DNA from: Halothece sp. PCC 7418
GTDB lineage: Bacteria; Cyanobacteriota; Cyanobacteriia; Cyanobacteriales; Rubidibacteraceae
NCBI RefSeq assembly: GCF_000317635.1
Contig: NC_019779.1
Location: 186,001 to 250,000, forward strand
DNA length: 64,000 nucleotides
Direction: 5' to 3'
Below the pieces are notes generated by a model. It was not told the DNA's origin. It saw nothing but the letters and a program-made list of their open reading frames with translations, and ran no database searches. Below are positions 56,753 to 64,000 of the stretch, in pieces. The position numbers and the translations under genes were made by a program. Each line of letters opens with the position of its first letter. The first letter of the stretch is position 1.

Positions 56753-57739
56753 TTAACTCGCAGCGATATATTCTTGCACGCCAGCGCGACGACGGCGCAG
56801 TTTAGCGAGGGCTTGATGTTCCAGTTGACGGACTCGTTCTCGGCTCAAGTTCAGTTTTTTGCCAACTTTTGCCAAGGAAAGCTCGTTACCATCTTCTAAG
56901 CCAAAGCGCAAGGAAAGCACTTCTCGCTGCTGAGGCGTTAATTCCGAAAGCATGGAATCAATGTCTTGACGCATGGACTCTTGGGTGAGATAAGTCTCAG
57001 GGGAGTTTTCATCATCTTCTAGTAATTCTGAAAGCTCCGTGTCTTGATTATCCCCGACACGCACATCAAGAGAAATCGGTTGCCGAGCAATGCTGAGATA
57101 CTCCCGAATTTGCGAGGGTTCTAAGCCCAGTTCTTCCGCAATTTCGGTGGGAGTGGCATTTCGCCCCAGTTTCTGCGCCAGTTCCCTTTGAACTTTCTTG
57201 ATTTTGTTCAGTTTTTCGGTAATGTGAATCGGTAAGCGAATTGCCCGAGCCTGTTGCGCGATCGCGCGAGTAATAGCTTGGCGAATCCACCAGTAAGCAT
57301 AGGTGGAGAACTTATAACCACGGGTGGGGTCAAATTTCTCAACACCCCGTTCGAGCCCGAGCGTTCCTTCTTGAATCAAATCCAAGAATTCCATGTTACG
57401 CTTTTGGTACTTCTTCGCGATCGCGACGACCAAACGCAAGTTTGCCTCAATCATTTTGCGTTTGGCGCGATTGCCTTCCCGCATTGCCTTCTGTAGCTCT
57501 TCTTGGCTAATTCCAGCTTTTTGCGTCCATTCTTCGTCGGTCGCTTCTCGTCCCAGCTCTTCTTCTAATTCTTCTTTTTGTTCTATTAGCTTCATCATCT
57601 TCTGCACTTGCTTTCCCAAGATGATTTCTTGCTCGTGGGTTAGCAAGGGAACACGACCGATCTCATGGAGATAGGTTCGCACCATATCAGCAGAAAAGAT
57701 TGGCTTATCGTTGTTTTGGTCTAGTTTTGCAGTGGGCAT
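56753..57739 (-). CDS. Group 2 RNA polymerase sigma factor (SigB/SigD type)
   Basis: The protein is 328 aa. Region 1.2 begins ADMVRTYLHEIGRVPLLTHE. Region 2 has LRLVVAIAKKYQKRNMEFLD and KFSTYAYWWIRQAITRAIAQ. Region 3 is present, and region 4 ends LSRERVRQLEHQALAKLRRR. There is no long region 1.1, which separates it from the primary sigma SigA. Group 2 sigmas are non-essential and redirect transcription under light, salt, heat or nutrient stress. The likely 6S RNA converges with it. Confidence 0.93.
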   Translation of the reverse strand: MPTAKLDQNNDKPIFSADMVRTYLHEIGRVPLLTHEQEIILGKQVQKMMKLIEQKEELEEELGREATDEEWTQKAGISQEELQKAMREGNRAKRKMIEANLRLVVAIAKKYQKRNMEFLDLIQEGTLGLERGVEKFDPTRGYKFSTYAYWWIRQAITRAIAQQARAIRLPIHITEKLNKIKKVQRELAQKLGRNATPTEIAEELGLEPSQIREYLSIARQPISLDVRVGDNQDTELSELLEDDENSPETYLTQESMRQDIDSMLSELTPQQREVLSLRFGLEDGNELSLAKVGKKLNLSRERVRQLEHQALAKLRRRRAGVQEYIAAS

Positions 57740-58218
57740 CTGTAATTGTCAGTGACTCCGTTGATAAGCAGTTGTTTTTGGAAACTTGGGTTGCTTTCAC
57801 TGGGTGGGGACTCATCCCTTACCCCTAGCATAGCTATGATTAATCAAACCTTACATCCTGCTGTTGACAGATCCATAGAGAATTGGCTGGTGGATTGATC
57901 CTGAGCGCGTCTGGATGCAGCAAGATTATCGAGCCTAATCTGCTATTCTCATCATGTTTGATTATGCGAAGTAGTTACGAGTTTGCTTTATTGATATGAT
58001 AACTGATTTCATGGGACGTTTTTCAAGACGGGAGAGTTTCCTTACCCTCATCTTTCCCTAAAGTCATGTTGAGTTGATCGTTTTTTACATTTATCGCCGG
58101 CAACACTAATTTACTATAAACTTTAATTGTAGCAGTTTTATTTTTGAGATCAACCCTTGACTCGCACTTCTGGTCGGTTAGGTGTCGCCTGAGAGGTTAA
58201 AGTTGGGCAAAGCAGGGG
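57740..58218. other. Intergenic region upstream of the sigma factor gene
   Basis: About 480 bp, presumably the sigma factor promoter and leader plus the 3' region of the DnaJ-TPR gene. I see no ORF of quality, tRNA or repeat in it. Confidence 0.35.
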
Positions 58219-59613
58219 CTAGAAGAAAATAGAAAGTCCCAGCCAAGTGAGGAAGGTGGTCACAATAATCATCGTGGGCACAATCAGTGCTGATAGAGAT
58301 TCTGAGAGATTAAGAAGTTGGGAACACCCCCCATACAGGAGTAAAATCGTGTGGGAGACGCTAAAAACAGCAAGTCCGAAAACGATCAGGTTTGGCATCA
58401 AATCAAAAAAGGCACTACAAAACGAAAACGCTGCTAAAGGTAAAATCGCACTACTCGCCATAAATAAATCTCCAGTCCAAGGGCGAGAGGCTTGGAACAG
58501 AGAACGGGTGAGCCCAATAATTAGAAATAAACTGATGATCGGGATCATCCCCAGTATGAGCCAACGGAATGTTGCCCCTTCATTCTCCGAAAACCGAGAT
58601 GACATTCCCACCCAAAAGCCCGCTTCTGCCAAGAAAATAAACCCAAAAGAAATCAGCATTGCCATTTTAGGTTCTAAAGAGCCATAAGCTGATAAAATCC
58701 CACCGACCGGGTTTTTTAAGAGTTGTAGTAACGTCAGAATCCCCGTTTGTACACTCAGTTGCAGAAAACGCATTCCCCCTGCTAACTGATGTTGAAACTG
58801 ATGCCAGGCTTGAGCATTGCGGTCATTACCATTGGGAGAAAAACTGTCCACTCCTTTATACCACCACTGTTCTAGGGTGCGGTTACCAAATTTCAGGGGC
58901 AGCCAACTGTACTGACTCAAGGCTCTCATCCCAAGTCGGTAGCCTTGGAGATTTCCCTGTTTCTTGCACAGTTCCGTGTACTCTCGCCAATCAGAAATAG
59001 CTCGCTGGCGATAGCGTAATTCGTGGTTAGCAACCCCACGATAATAGTAGGAGGGAGCAAAGTTAGGATCTAAGCGGATGGCTTTCGTATAGGCTTTGAG
59101 AGCCGAGTCAGCATAGCCAAGACGTTGACGAGCTCGTCCTCGGTAGTAATACGCGATCGCGCTATCTGGTTGATATCTTAAAATCAATTGGCAATCTTCT
59201 AAAGCAGCCCGTTCGTTCCCAATCGCAATATAGGCTTCACAGCGTTTCAGATAGGCTTCAATAAAACGACTATTGAGCCGAATTGCCTCAGAAAGTGCGG
59301 TAATTGCCCCCCGATAATCTCTCACCAGAATTTTTTCCACTCCCCGCACATAATACACTTGAGGGCTGGCTTTTTCCTCACTCTGGGATAAATTCGTACC
59401 GCGACGACGGTCGTAGCGACTGCGCCTTGCGGAATCACTTAAAACTTCGTAGGCTTCTCGAAGAAGACGAAACCGTTCCGCAGCTTTGGCATCATTGGGA
59501 TGTAAATCTGGATGACAATCCCGAGCAAGTCGCCGGAAAGACCGTTTAATTTCTTCCAAAGTTGCGTTTTCTGAAAGACGGAGAATTGTATAGTAATCCT
59601 GATGTTCTTGCAT
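58219..59613 (-). CDS. J-domain and TPR membrane protein
   Basis: The protein is 464 aa. The J domain spans residues 5-70 with the HPD motif (LARDCHPDLHPNDAKAAERF). Three or four TPRs follow at about 85-210 (AYYYRGRARQRLGYADSALK, YYYRGVANHELRYRQRAISD). The C-terminus (about 300-464) has four or five membrane helices. The J domain would recruit a DnaK to clients gathered by the TPRs at a membrane. This layout is known from cyanobacteria but the client is not. Confidence 0.85.
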   Translation of the reverse strand: MQEHQDYYTILRLSENATLEEIKRSFRRLARDCHPDLHPNDAKAAERFRLLREAYEVLSDSARRSRYDRRRGTNLSQSEEKASPQVYYVRGVEKILVRDYRGAITALSEAIRLNSRFIEAYLKRCEAYIAIGNERAALEDCQLILRYQPDSAIAYYYRGRARQRLGYADSALKAYTKAIRLDPNFAPSYYYRGVANHELRYRQRAISDWREYTELCKKQGNLQGYRLGMRALSQYSWLPLKFGNRTLEQWWYKGVDSFSPNGNDRNAQAWHQFQHQLAGGMRFLQLSVQTGILTLLQLLKNPVGGILSAYGSLEPKMAMLISFGFIFLAEAGFWVGMSSRFSENEGATFRWLILGMIPIISLFLIIGLTRSLFQASRPWTGDLFMASSAILPLAAFSFCSAFFDLMPNLIVFGLAVFSVSHTILLLYGGCSQLLNLSESLSALIVPTMIIVTTFLTWLGLSIFF

Positions 59614-59683
59614 CTGTCCGAGGAACCAAGGCTCGCTCTCGATTGTACCTTATCCTCAAGGGAGCGCGAATCTTTTTCTGATG

Positions 59684-60367
59684 TCAAAATTTAGCCCTTG
59701 ATTCCGCTTGTGATGCAGCGATCGCGCCAACAGCGATGACCTTCATTCCCCCTTGCTGCAAGGTGTTTTGAGCAGTTTGTACCGTTGTTCCTGTGGTGTA
59801 GATATCATCAATCAAAATTACCCTCTGTTGAGCTTTTAACCCTTTCCCCACCTGAAACGCCTCCATGACCGCCTTTTCTCGTTCTTTCGGGTTGAGACCA
59901 AACAAAGCCTCCGTATTTTTGACCCGCTTTAAACCCTGTGCTTGTAATCGTAAGCCAGTGATTTCACAGAAGGAACGAGCAATTAACTCCGCTTGATTAT
60001 ACCCCCGTTGCGTTTGTTTTTTGCGATGCAGGGGAATGGGAACAACAATTGGCTGACGAGACACAGTCGCAGCATTCATCGTTAACCAGGTTTGAGCAAG
60101 ATATGATCCCAAGGGACGCGCCAATTGAGGCTGCTTTTCATATTTGAGTTGCGCGATCGCGCGTTTCAGCAATCCCCCATAGTTTCCCCAAGCAAATACA
60201 GAAATCCCTCCTTTTCCCTTAAACTGAGCTTGAGATAACCGACACTGTTGCAGTTGACGCTCACAATTTTTGCAAATCACCTGTTCTGCACTACGCCCAC
60301 ATAAGGGACAATTAGGATGTAAAAATAACGATAAAATCTCCTGCGAGACTTGACTCCAGTTGAGCAT
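59684..60367 (-). CDS. comF: ComF family phosphoribosyltransferase-like protein
   Basis: From ATG 60367 the protein is 227 aa. An in-frame extension to 60445 lies inside the upstream kinase-like gene and is rejected. The N-terminal zinc ribbon (CPLCGRSAEQVICKNCERQL) and C-terminal PRTase motif (RVILIDDIYTTGTTVQTAQN) define ComF. In naturally competent bacteria it aids uptake or processing of transforming DNA, and cyanobacterial homologues are needed for transformation. Confidence 0.9.
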   Translation of the reverse strand: MLNWSQVSQEILSLFLHPNCPLCGRSAEQVICKNCERQLQQCRLSQAQFKGKGGISVFAWGNYGGLLKRAIAQLKYEKQPQLARPLGSYLAQTWLTMNAATVSRQPIVVPIPLHRKKQTQRGYNQAELIARSFCEITGLRLQAQGLKRVKNTEALFGLNPKEREKAVMEAFQVGKGLKAQQRVILIDDIYTTGTTVQTAQNTLQQGGMKVIAVGAIAASQAESRAKF

Positions 60368-60380
60368 GATCCATTCAAGT

Positions 60381-61046
60381 TTAGCGATTCCGTCGAATAT
60401 CCAATAAACTCCGAGACGCGCGATAACTACTGCGCACGCCATCAAGGAGTAAATAAGGAATGCGGAGATTGAGGGGGGCCAGAATCGGTCGATAGAGCCA
60501 ATAATAAGCCGTTTTCAAATTATCCCACGCAGAACAAGATTCCAGCTTCAGAAAATCAGACACATCCACCACATACCCTTTCCCTTGCCACATCATGACA
60601 TTTTTTCCATGGACATCATGAGGAAATAAGCCTTGTTCTCGGGCATAATCTAAGGCGGAATCAATATCTTCAATGACCTGTTTCGGAATTTTCAATCCTC
60701 GATTGACGCTATCATAAAGGGTAACCCCTTGTAATCGTTTCAGGATCAAGCAATTATCTTCGGCGTAAAAACATTGGGAATAAGCGGGATGCTTCCCTAA
60801 ACGTTGATACACTTCCTTTTCTTCTTCAAACCCTGGACGATCGGGTGCGTAAATTTTAACAACGACTTCGGGATAGTCTGGATGAGAAAAAACTGCTGCA
60901 TAATTTCCCGTTCCGACTTTTTCCCATGGTTGAGGGATATGATAGATAACAACAGGATTATGAGGATCAACGCTTGCAATATGAAGATTTCCTCGGAGTT
61001 GGGTTTTGATTTGGTGAATGAGTTCCTTTAAGCGCAGTTCATCCAT
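60381..61046 (-). CDS. Protein kinase-like protein
   Basis: From ATG 61046 the protein is 221 aa. A longer frame to 61217 runs through a repeat and is rejected. The marks are WEKVGTGNYAAVFSHPDYPE (nucleotide loop), VVVKIY (Lys), GLFPHDVHGKNVMMW (catalytic loop with Asp and Asn) and VVDVSDF in place of DFG. It resembles minimal serine/threonine or small-molecule kinases of the RIO/APH type. The activity and substrate are unknown. comF starts 14 bases downstream and is likely cotranscribed. Confidence 0.75.
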   Translation of the reverse strand: MDELRLKELIHQIKTQLRGNLHIASVDPHNPVVIYHIPQPWEKVGTGNYAAVFSHPDYPEVVVKIYAPDRPGFEEEKEVYQRLGKHPAYSQCFYAEDNCLILKRLQGVTLYDSVNRGLKIPKQVIEDIDSALDYAREQGLFPHDVHGKNVMMWQGKGYVVDVSDFLKLESCSAWDNLKTAYYWLYRPILAPLNLRIPYLLLDGVRSSYRASRSLLDIRRNR

Positions 61047-61105
61047 TGTTTCTAGATGATACCAGTTCAATTTTTCTTTTATTTTAATACAGTAAGATAA
61101 CATTA

Positions 61106-61535
61106 TTTTTGTTCTTTGTTCTGTGGAGACGTTCCATGGAAGGTCTTTAGTGCGATCACTGGTCACTGTCCTCAACCCACTAAGAAATGCTATAGTTAAT
61201 ATTGAAAATATAGCCATATATAGCAGTCAGGAATCAGTTGTGAGACAGCAATTCTGGTTTAAGGCAAGTTGCCCCAGGCAAGAGGCAACAAACAATTCTC
61301 ATGAATCGTTGCTGATTGCTATAATCTCATTTTTTAAAAAGTAGCTTAACTTACGATCCCCCCTATCCCTCATTATTAAGAGGAGAATTAAAGGGGGGAT
61401 CATAAGCAGGAAGTTACAACTGTTTAGGATTGCTATAGCGATCCTAAATCATTTGTAACAAGTTGATTAACCGTTCCCCCTTTCTAAGGGGGGCTAGGGG
61501 GGATTAATTTACAATTCATTTGGGATTGCTATATA
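61106..61535. repeat. Block of interspersed repeats, families 1 and 2
   Basis: 61106-61195 is a family 1 copy (TTTTTGTTCTTTGTTC through AAGAAATGCTATAG). 61200-61323 has ends TATAGCAG and TTGCTATA. 61340-61535 holds two family 2 units with GATCCCCCCT/AAGGGGGGATC, TTTAGGATTGCTATAG, ATCATTTGTAACAAGTTGATTAA, CCCCCTTTC and ATTTGGGATTGCTATA. The block fills the region between the kinase-like gene and the lipoprotein gene. Nothing else is seen there. Confidence 0.65.
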
Positions 61536-61540
61536 AGAAT

Positions 61541-62359
61541 ATGAAACTTCAAAATAGTCTGAGTTTACTTTGTATTCTTCTCCTTATTTCCTGTGGAGAT
61601 CAGATCAAAAATCAGTCTTTTCAATCATCGGGTAATTCTCCTTTTATCCTCACAGAACAACCAAACTTGACAATTAAAATCAGTGAACAAAAATGGCAAA
61701 CTGGAAACTGTGAAGCAGAGGGAAAACCATGTTTTGAAATTACTGTCAATTATCCCCAATTCCAAGGGAGCAATGATGAAATTTTGAAAAGAGTTAATCG
61801 ATCCATTCAAGAGCAAGTCCTCCAGTCAATCAGTGATTACAACTTTTCTGAGGATGATGAAAATAAGCAGCAAGATTTAGATCAAATTGTTGAAGCAATT
61901 TTTCTTGATTTTAACCAAACTTTTCAGGATGCAACCATGCAGGTGGCGAATCATTGGACAATTGAATTAACTGGAGAACAAATCAGCGAAACCGAAAATA
62001 CAATTACTGTTGTCCTGTCGGAGTATTCTTATATGGGGGGTGCTCATCCCAATTCTTATCAAACTTATCTCAATTTTAATAAAAAAACTGGAGATATTAT
62101 TCAACTAAAAGATCTGATTACGGAAGAAGAAACAGTTCTTGAAGTGGCTGAAAAAAGATTTCGAGAAGTCTATGATGTCGCACCGAATCGACCGTTAACT
62201 GAAGCAGGCTTATTTGAAAATCAACTGACCTTACCCGAAAATTTTGCCATTACGCAAGAAGGATTACTCTTCTTTTATAACACCTATGAAATTGCTCCTT
62301 ATGCAGCAGGAAGATATCAGTTTACAATCCCTCGGCAACAGTTACCAGTGACCAAATAA
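61541..62359 (+). CDS. DUF3298/DUF4163-type lipoprotein
   Basis: From ATG 61541 the protein is 272 aa. The upstream TTG at 61520 lies in the repeat and is rejected. A lipoprotein signal ends LLISCGD with the lipid-bearing Cys near residue 19. The domain reads NLTIKISEQKWQTGNCE, then EYSYMGGAHPNSYQTYLNFN (the DUF3298 core, GGAHP) and LTLPENFAITQEGLLFFYNT with YEIAPYAAG. These domains occur in RsiV and PdaC-like proteins that bind peptidoglycan or lysozyme. Its partner is unknown. Confidence 0.85.
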   Translation: MKLQNSLSLLCILLLISCGDQIKNQSFQSSGNSPFILTEQPNLTIKISEQKWQTGNCEAEGKPCFEITVNYPQFQGSNDEILKRVNRSIQEQVLQSISDYNFSEDDENKQQDLDQIVEAIFLDFNQTFQDATMQVANHWTIELTGEQISETENTITVVLSEYSYMGGAHPNSYQTYLNFNKKTGDIIQLKDLITEEETVLEVAEKRFREVYDVAPNRPLTEAGLFENQLTLPENFAITQEGLLFFYNTYEIAPYAAGRYQFTIPRQQLPVTK

Positions 62360-62399
62360 AAAATGACTAATGTACAGACGTTCTAGGGAACGTTTCTAC

Positions 62400-63548
62400 C
62401 TAATGAAGGAAAAAAGTTAAGAGGGCTAAAAGAAGCGCGATCGCGTAAAAAGCCCCAACAATTTGAATTTCTGACCAACCACTTAATTCTAAATGATGGT
62501 GTAATGGTGACATTTTGAATAAGCGTTTCCCGACTCCGTTTTCATCTTTTGTTGCTTTGTAATATCCCACTTGCACAATAACAGATAAGGATTCGGCAAA
62601 GAAAATTCCACTGATGATAAATAAGGGAAAAAGTTGCTGGCTGCTGATTCCCACGGCTGCTAAACCTGCACCTAAAGCAAGAGATCCTGTGTCGCCCATA
62701 AATACTTTAGCAGGATTGCGATTGTGAACGACAAAGCCGACACAAGCCCCACTCAGACAAGCACAAAACAAAGCCAGTGGCGGATTAGAAACGAGTAAAA
62801 TGCTGCTTAAGCCTAAAAACGCGATCGCGCAGGTCCCCCCAGCTAAACCATCCACCCCATCGGTTAAATTTGTAGCATTACTTTCGGCTGCAAACACAAA
62901 CACCGCCAGGGGCCAAAAGAGAAAGCCTAGAGGCAAAATAATATTGAAGGGAAGGGGAACATTAGTAAGGGTAGCGGGAGAGGAAACCCCTAGCCACACA
63001 CAAAACGCGATCGCGCTGAGAATCTGTAACCCGAGTTTGGCCCGTGGGGAAATCCCTTTATTTGATTTTTTAACTAGAATCTGCCAATCATCTACCAAGC
63101 CAATCAGGGCGTAACTGAGGGTGATGAGAGAAACTGCGATCACTTGCGGATCAAACCCTGACCAGAATACCGCAATCAACAGCGCGATCGGAATAAAAAA
63201 TGCACCGCCCATGGTCGGTGTTCCCGCTTTTTTAAGATGACTTTGGGGGCCATCCTCGCGAATAAATTGCCCCGCCTTTAAGCGTTTTAAGACAGGAATA
63301 ACCACTGTTCCCCCAACTGCACTTCCTAAAAGTGAGACGAGTAACGGAAGTGTAATTCCCGATTGCAAGTTAACCTGATAATCTAAAGTCACTGCAACTG
63401 CAATAATCGTCATGATTAAAACAACGAGTAACCCTTTTCCCGACGTTGTAATTACGTCTCGCCATAACTTAGTTTGTATCACCTGCTCACACCCAGAGAC
63501 ATTTTGCTTTAAAAATATCAGATCTTCTTGAATAATTGGCAGGAACAA
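62400..63548 (-). CDS. mraY: Phospho-N-acetylmuramoyl-pentapeptide-transferase
   Basis: The protein is 382 aa with about ten membrane helices. The motifs are SHLKKAGTPTMGGAFFIPIA, VDDWQILVKKSNKGISPRAK, NATNLTDGVDGLAGG, KVFMGDTGSLALG and MSPLHHHLELSGW. MraY moves phospho-MurNAc-pentapeptide to undecaprenyl phosphate, making lipid I for peptidoglycan. An N-terminal stretch of about 35 residues before the first helix (MFLPIIQEDLIFLKQNVSG) is longer than usual, so a start further in is possible. Confidence 0.96.
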   Translation of the reverse strand: MFLPIIQEDLIFLKQNVSGCEQVIQTKLWRDVITTSGKGLLVVLIMTIIAVAVTLDYQVNLQSGITLPLLVSLLGSAVGGTVVIPVLKRLKAGQFIREDGPQSHLKKAGTPTMGGAFFIPIALLIAVFWSGFDPQVIAVSLITLSYALIGLVDDWQILVKKSNKGISPRAKLGLQILSAIAFCVWLGVSSPATLTNVPLPFNIILPLGFLFWPLAVFVFAAESNATNLTDGVDGLAGGTCAIAFLGLSSILLVSNPPLALFCACLSGACVGFVVHNRNPAKVFMGDTGSLALGAGLAAVGISSQQLFPLFIISGIFFAESLSVIVQVGYYKATKDENGVGKRLFKMSPLHHHLELSGWSEIQIVGAFYAIALLLALLTFFLH

Positions 63549-63631
63549 CTATAGGACTACTTGAAAAGAGAAAGGGACAAGGTGAGGGGGAGAACAAATA
63601 ACAATGAACCAAGAACCAAGAACCAAGAACA
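63549..63631. repeat. Degenerate family 1 repeat with 7-bp tandem units
   Basis: CTATAGGACTACTTG resembles the family 1 end. AACCAAG repeated about three times (63608-63628) recalls the AAAGAAC units of the other copies. It separates mraY from the MFS gene and must contain their divergent promoters. Confidence 0.4.
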
Positions 63632-64000
63632 ATGAAGCGATTCCAGCGTGATCCAACTCAGATGTTTCTCATTTTAGCCACAGGTGCATTAATCACGATG
63701 ACTGGGGGAGTGGTTGCGCCTGTATTACCCCAAGTGATTACGACATTAGAGTTTGATCGCGCTTTTGCCACTCATTTGGTGAGTATTCATGCTTTAACGA
63801 TCGCGCTGTTTAGTCCCTTATTGGGCTTTGTCGCGGATCAAATCTCTCCCGTGCGAGTGCTAATTCCCGCCTTAATTTTATACGGTGTCTTTGGTATCAT
63901 TCCTGCACTTGCGAGTAACTTTTGGCTACTGTTAGTCAGTCGCGCCTTATTAGGGGCAACCGCAGGAGGGATTGCAGCAGGAAGTCTGGGCTTATTGGGG
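63632..64000 (+). CDS. Major facilitator superfamily transporter (partial, N-terminal part)
   Basis: ATG 63632 opens a frame that runs off the window after 123 codons. The visible part has the first four membrane helices (MFLILATGALITMTGGVVAP, ALTIALFSPLLGFVADQISP). The MFS loop motif is in the form GFVADQISPVRVL, with SRALLGATAGGIAAGSLGLL. It is probably a DHA-type efflux permease. The substrate is unknown. Confidence 0.85.
   Translation, partial: MKRFQRDPTQMFLILATGALITMTGGVVAPVLPQVITTLEFDRAFATHLVSIHALTIALFSPLLGFVADQISPVRVLIPALILYGVFGIIPALASNFWLLLVSRALLGATAGGIAAGSLGLLG

Noticed and set aside
58247-58687. Rightward 146-codon ORF antisense to the DnaJ-TPR gene
   Set aside because: It mirrors the membrane-helix region of a well-supported gene and has no independent features.
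61047-61217. N-terminal extension of the kinase-like protein
   Set aside because: The extension is translated from a family 1 repeat. ATG 61046 gives a compact domain.

Overview
The window is cyanobacterial chromosome. Evidence includes a phycobilisome core-membrane linker (apcE), ndhS, cyAbrB, a PanC-Cmk fusion, several small protein families typical of cyanobacteria, and very frequent HIP1-type octamers (GCGATCGC, often extended to GCGCGATCGCGC). The HIP1 density and gene content suggest a Halothece/Dactylococcopsis-like unicellular lineage, but that genus guess is inference. Most of the window is ordinary housekeeping DNA. Three accessory regions stand out.

1-6 kb: the end of a GH38 alpha-mannosidase gene, a small regulator gene broken by a 4-bp duplication, and a nested insertion. 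A 65-codon cyanobacterial gene (1648-1701 and 5650-5793) is split by a TnpB-only IS605-type element. Its tnpB is in turn split by a 2507-nt group II intron with readable ends and domain V. Both tnpB and the intron's reverse transcriptase/HNH gene carry single-base frameshifts. From 6 to 12 kb come DUF4112, tRNA-Cys, purM, rlpA-like, panC/cmk and a membrane-anchored subtilase.

12-23 kb is an iron/siderophore uptake island. It holds exbB-exbD, a divergent tonB, a PchR-like AraC regulator with a candidate direct-repeat operator, an AMIN-containing TonB-dependent receptor, an RhtX/FptX-like MFS permease, a DUF2470 protein and a BBE-type flavin oxidase. Two abutting truncated remnants follow: a receptor N-terminus and a siderophore-binding protein without its N-terminus. 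No siderophore biosynthesis genes are present. From 23 to 35 kb come apcE, small conserved genes, a frameshifted SPOR-like gene, tRNA-Leu overlapped by an M48 protease gene, iscA-like, msrA, ndhS and accD.

35-50 kb is a class II lanthipeptide locus of the Nif11/NHLM type. It has a LanM synthetase, an unrecognised 413-aa protein partly built from an interspersed repeat, three Nif11-leader precursor peptides, a secreted protein with a PEP-CTERM-like tail, two NHLM-type ABC transporters (one with a C39 leader peptidase), an HlyD adaptor and a frameshifted double cyclic-nucleotide-binding protein. The LanM dehydratase catalytic residues are present. The cyclase domain has lost the equivalents of two of three zinc ligands and the catalytic histidine. 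Two precursor cores share a Ser-x-x-Cys spacing and the third has no cysteine. This may be a dehydratase-dominant lanthipeptide system and is the most interesting object here.

50-64 kb: an NFACT/Rqc2-type protein, a STAND-type ATPase, cbiB, an Rrf2 regulator without cluster cysteines, cyAbrB, a structured RNA that is probably 6S RNA next to a group 2 sigma factor, a DnaJ-TPR membrane protein, comF, a kinase-like protein, a DUF3298 lipoprotein, mraY and the start of an MFS transporter. Two families of interspersed repeats recur through the second half of the window.
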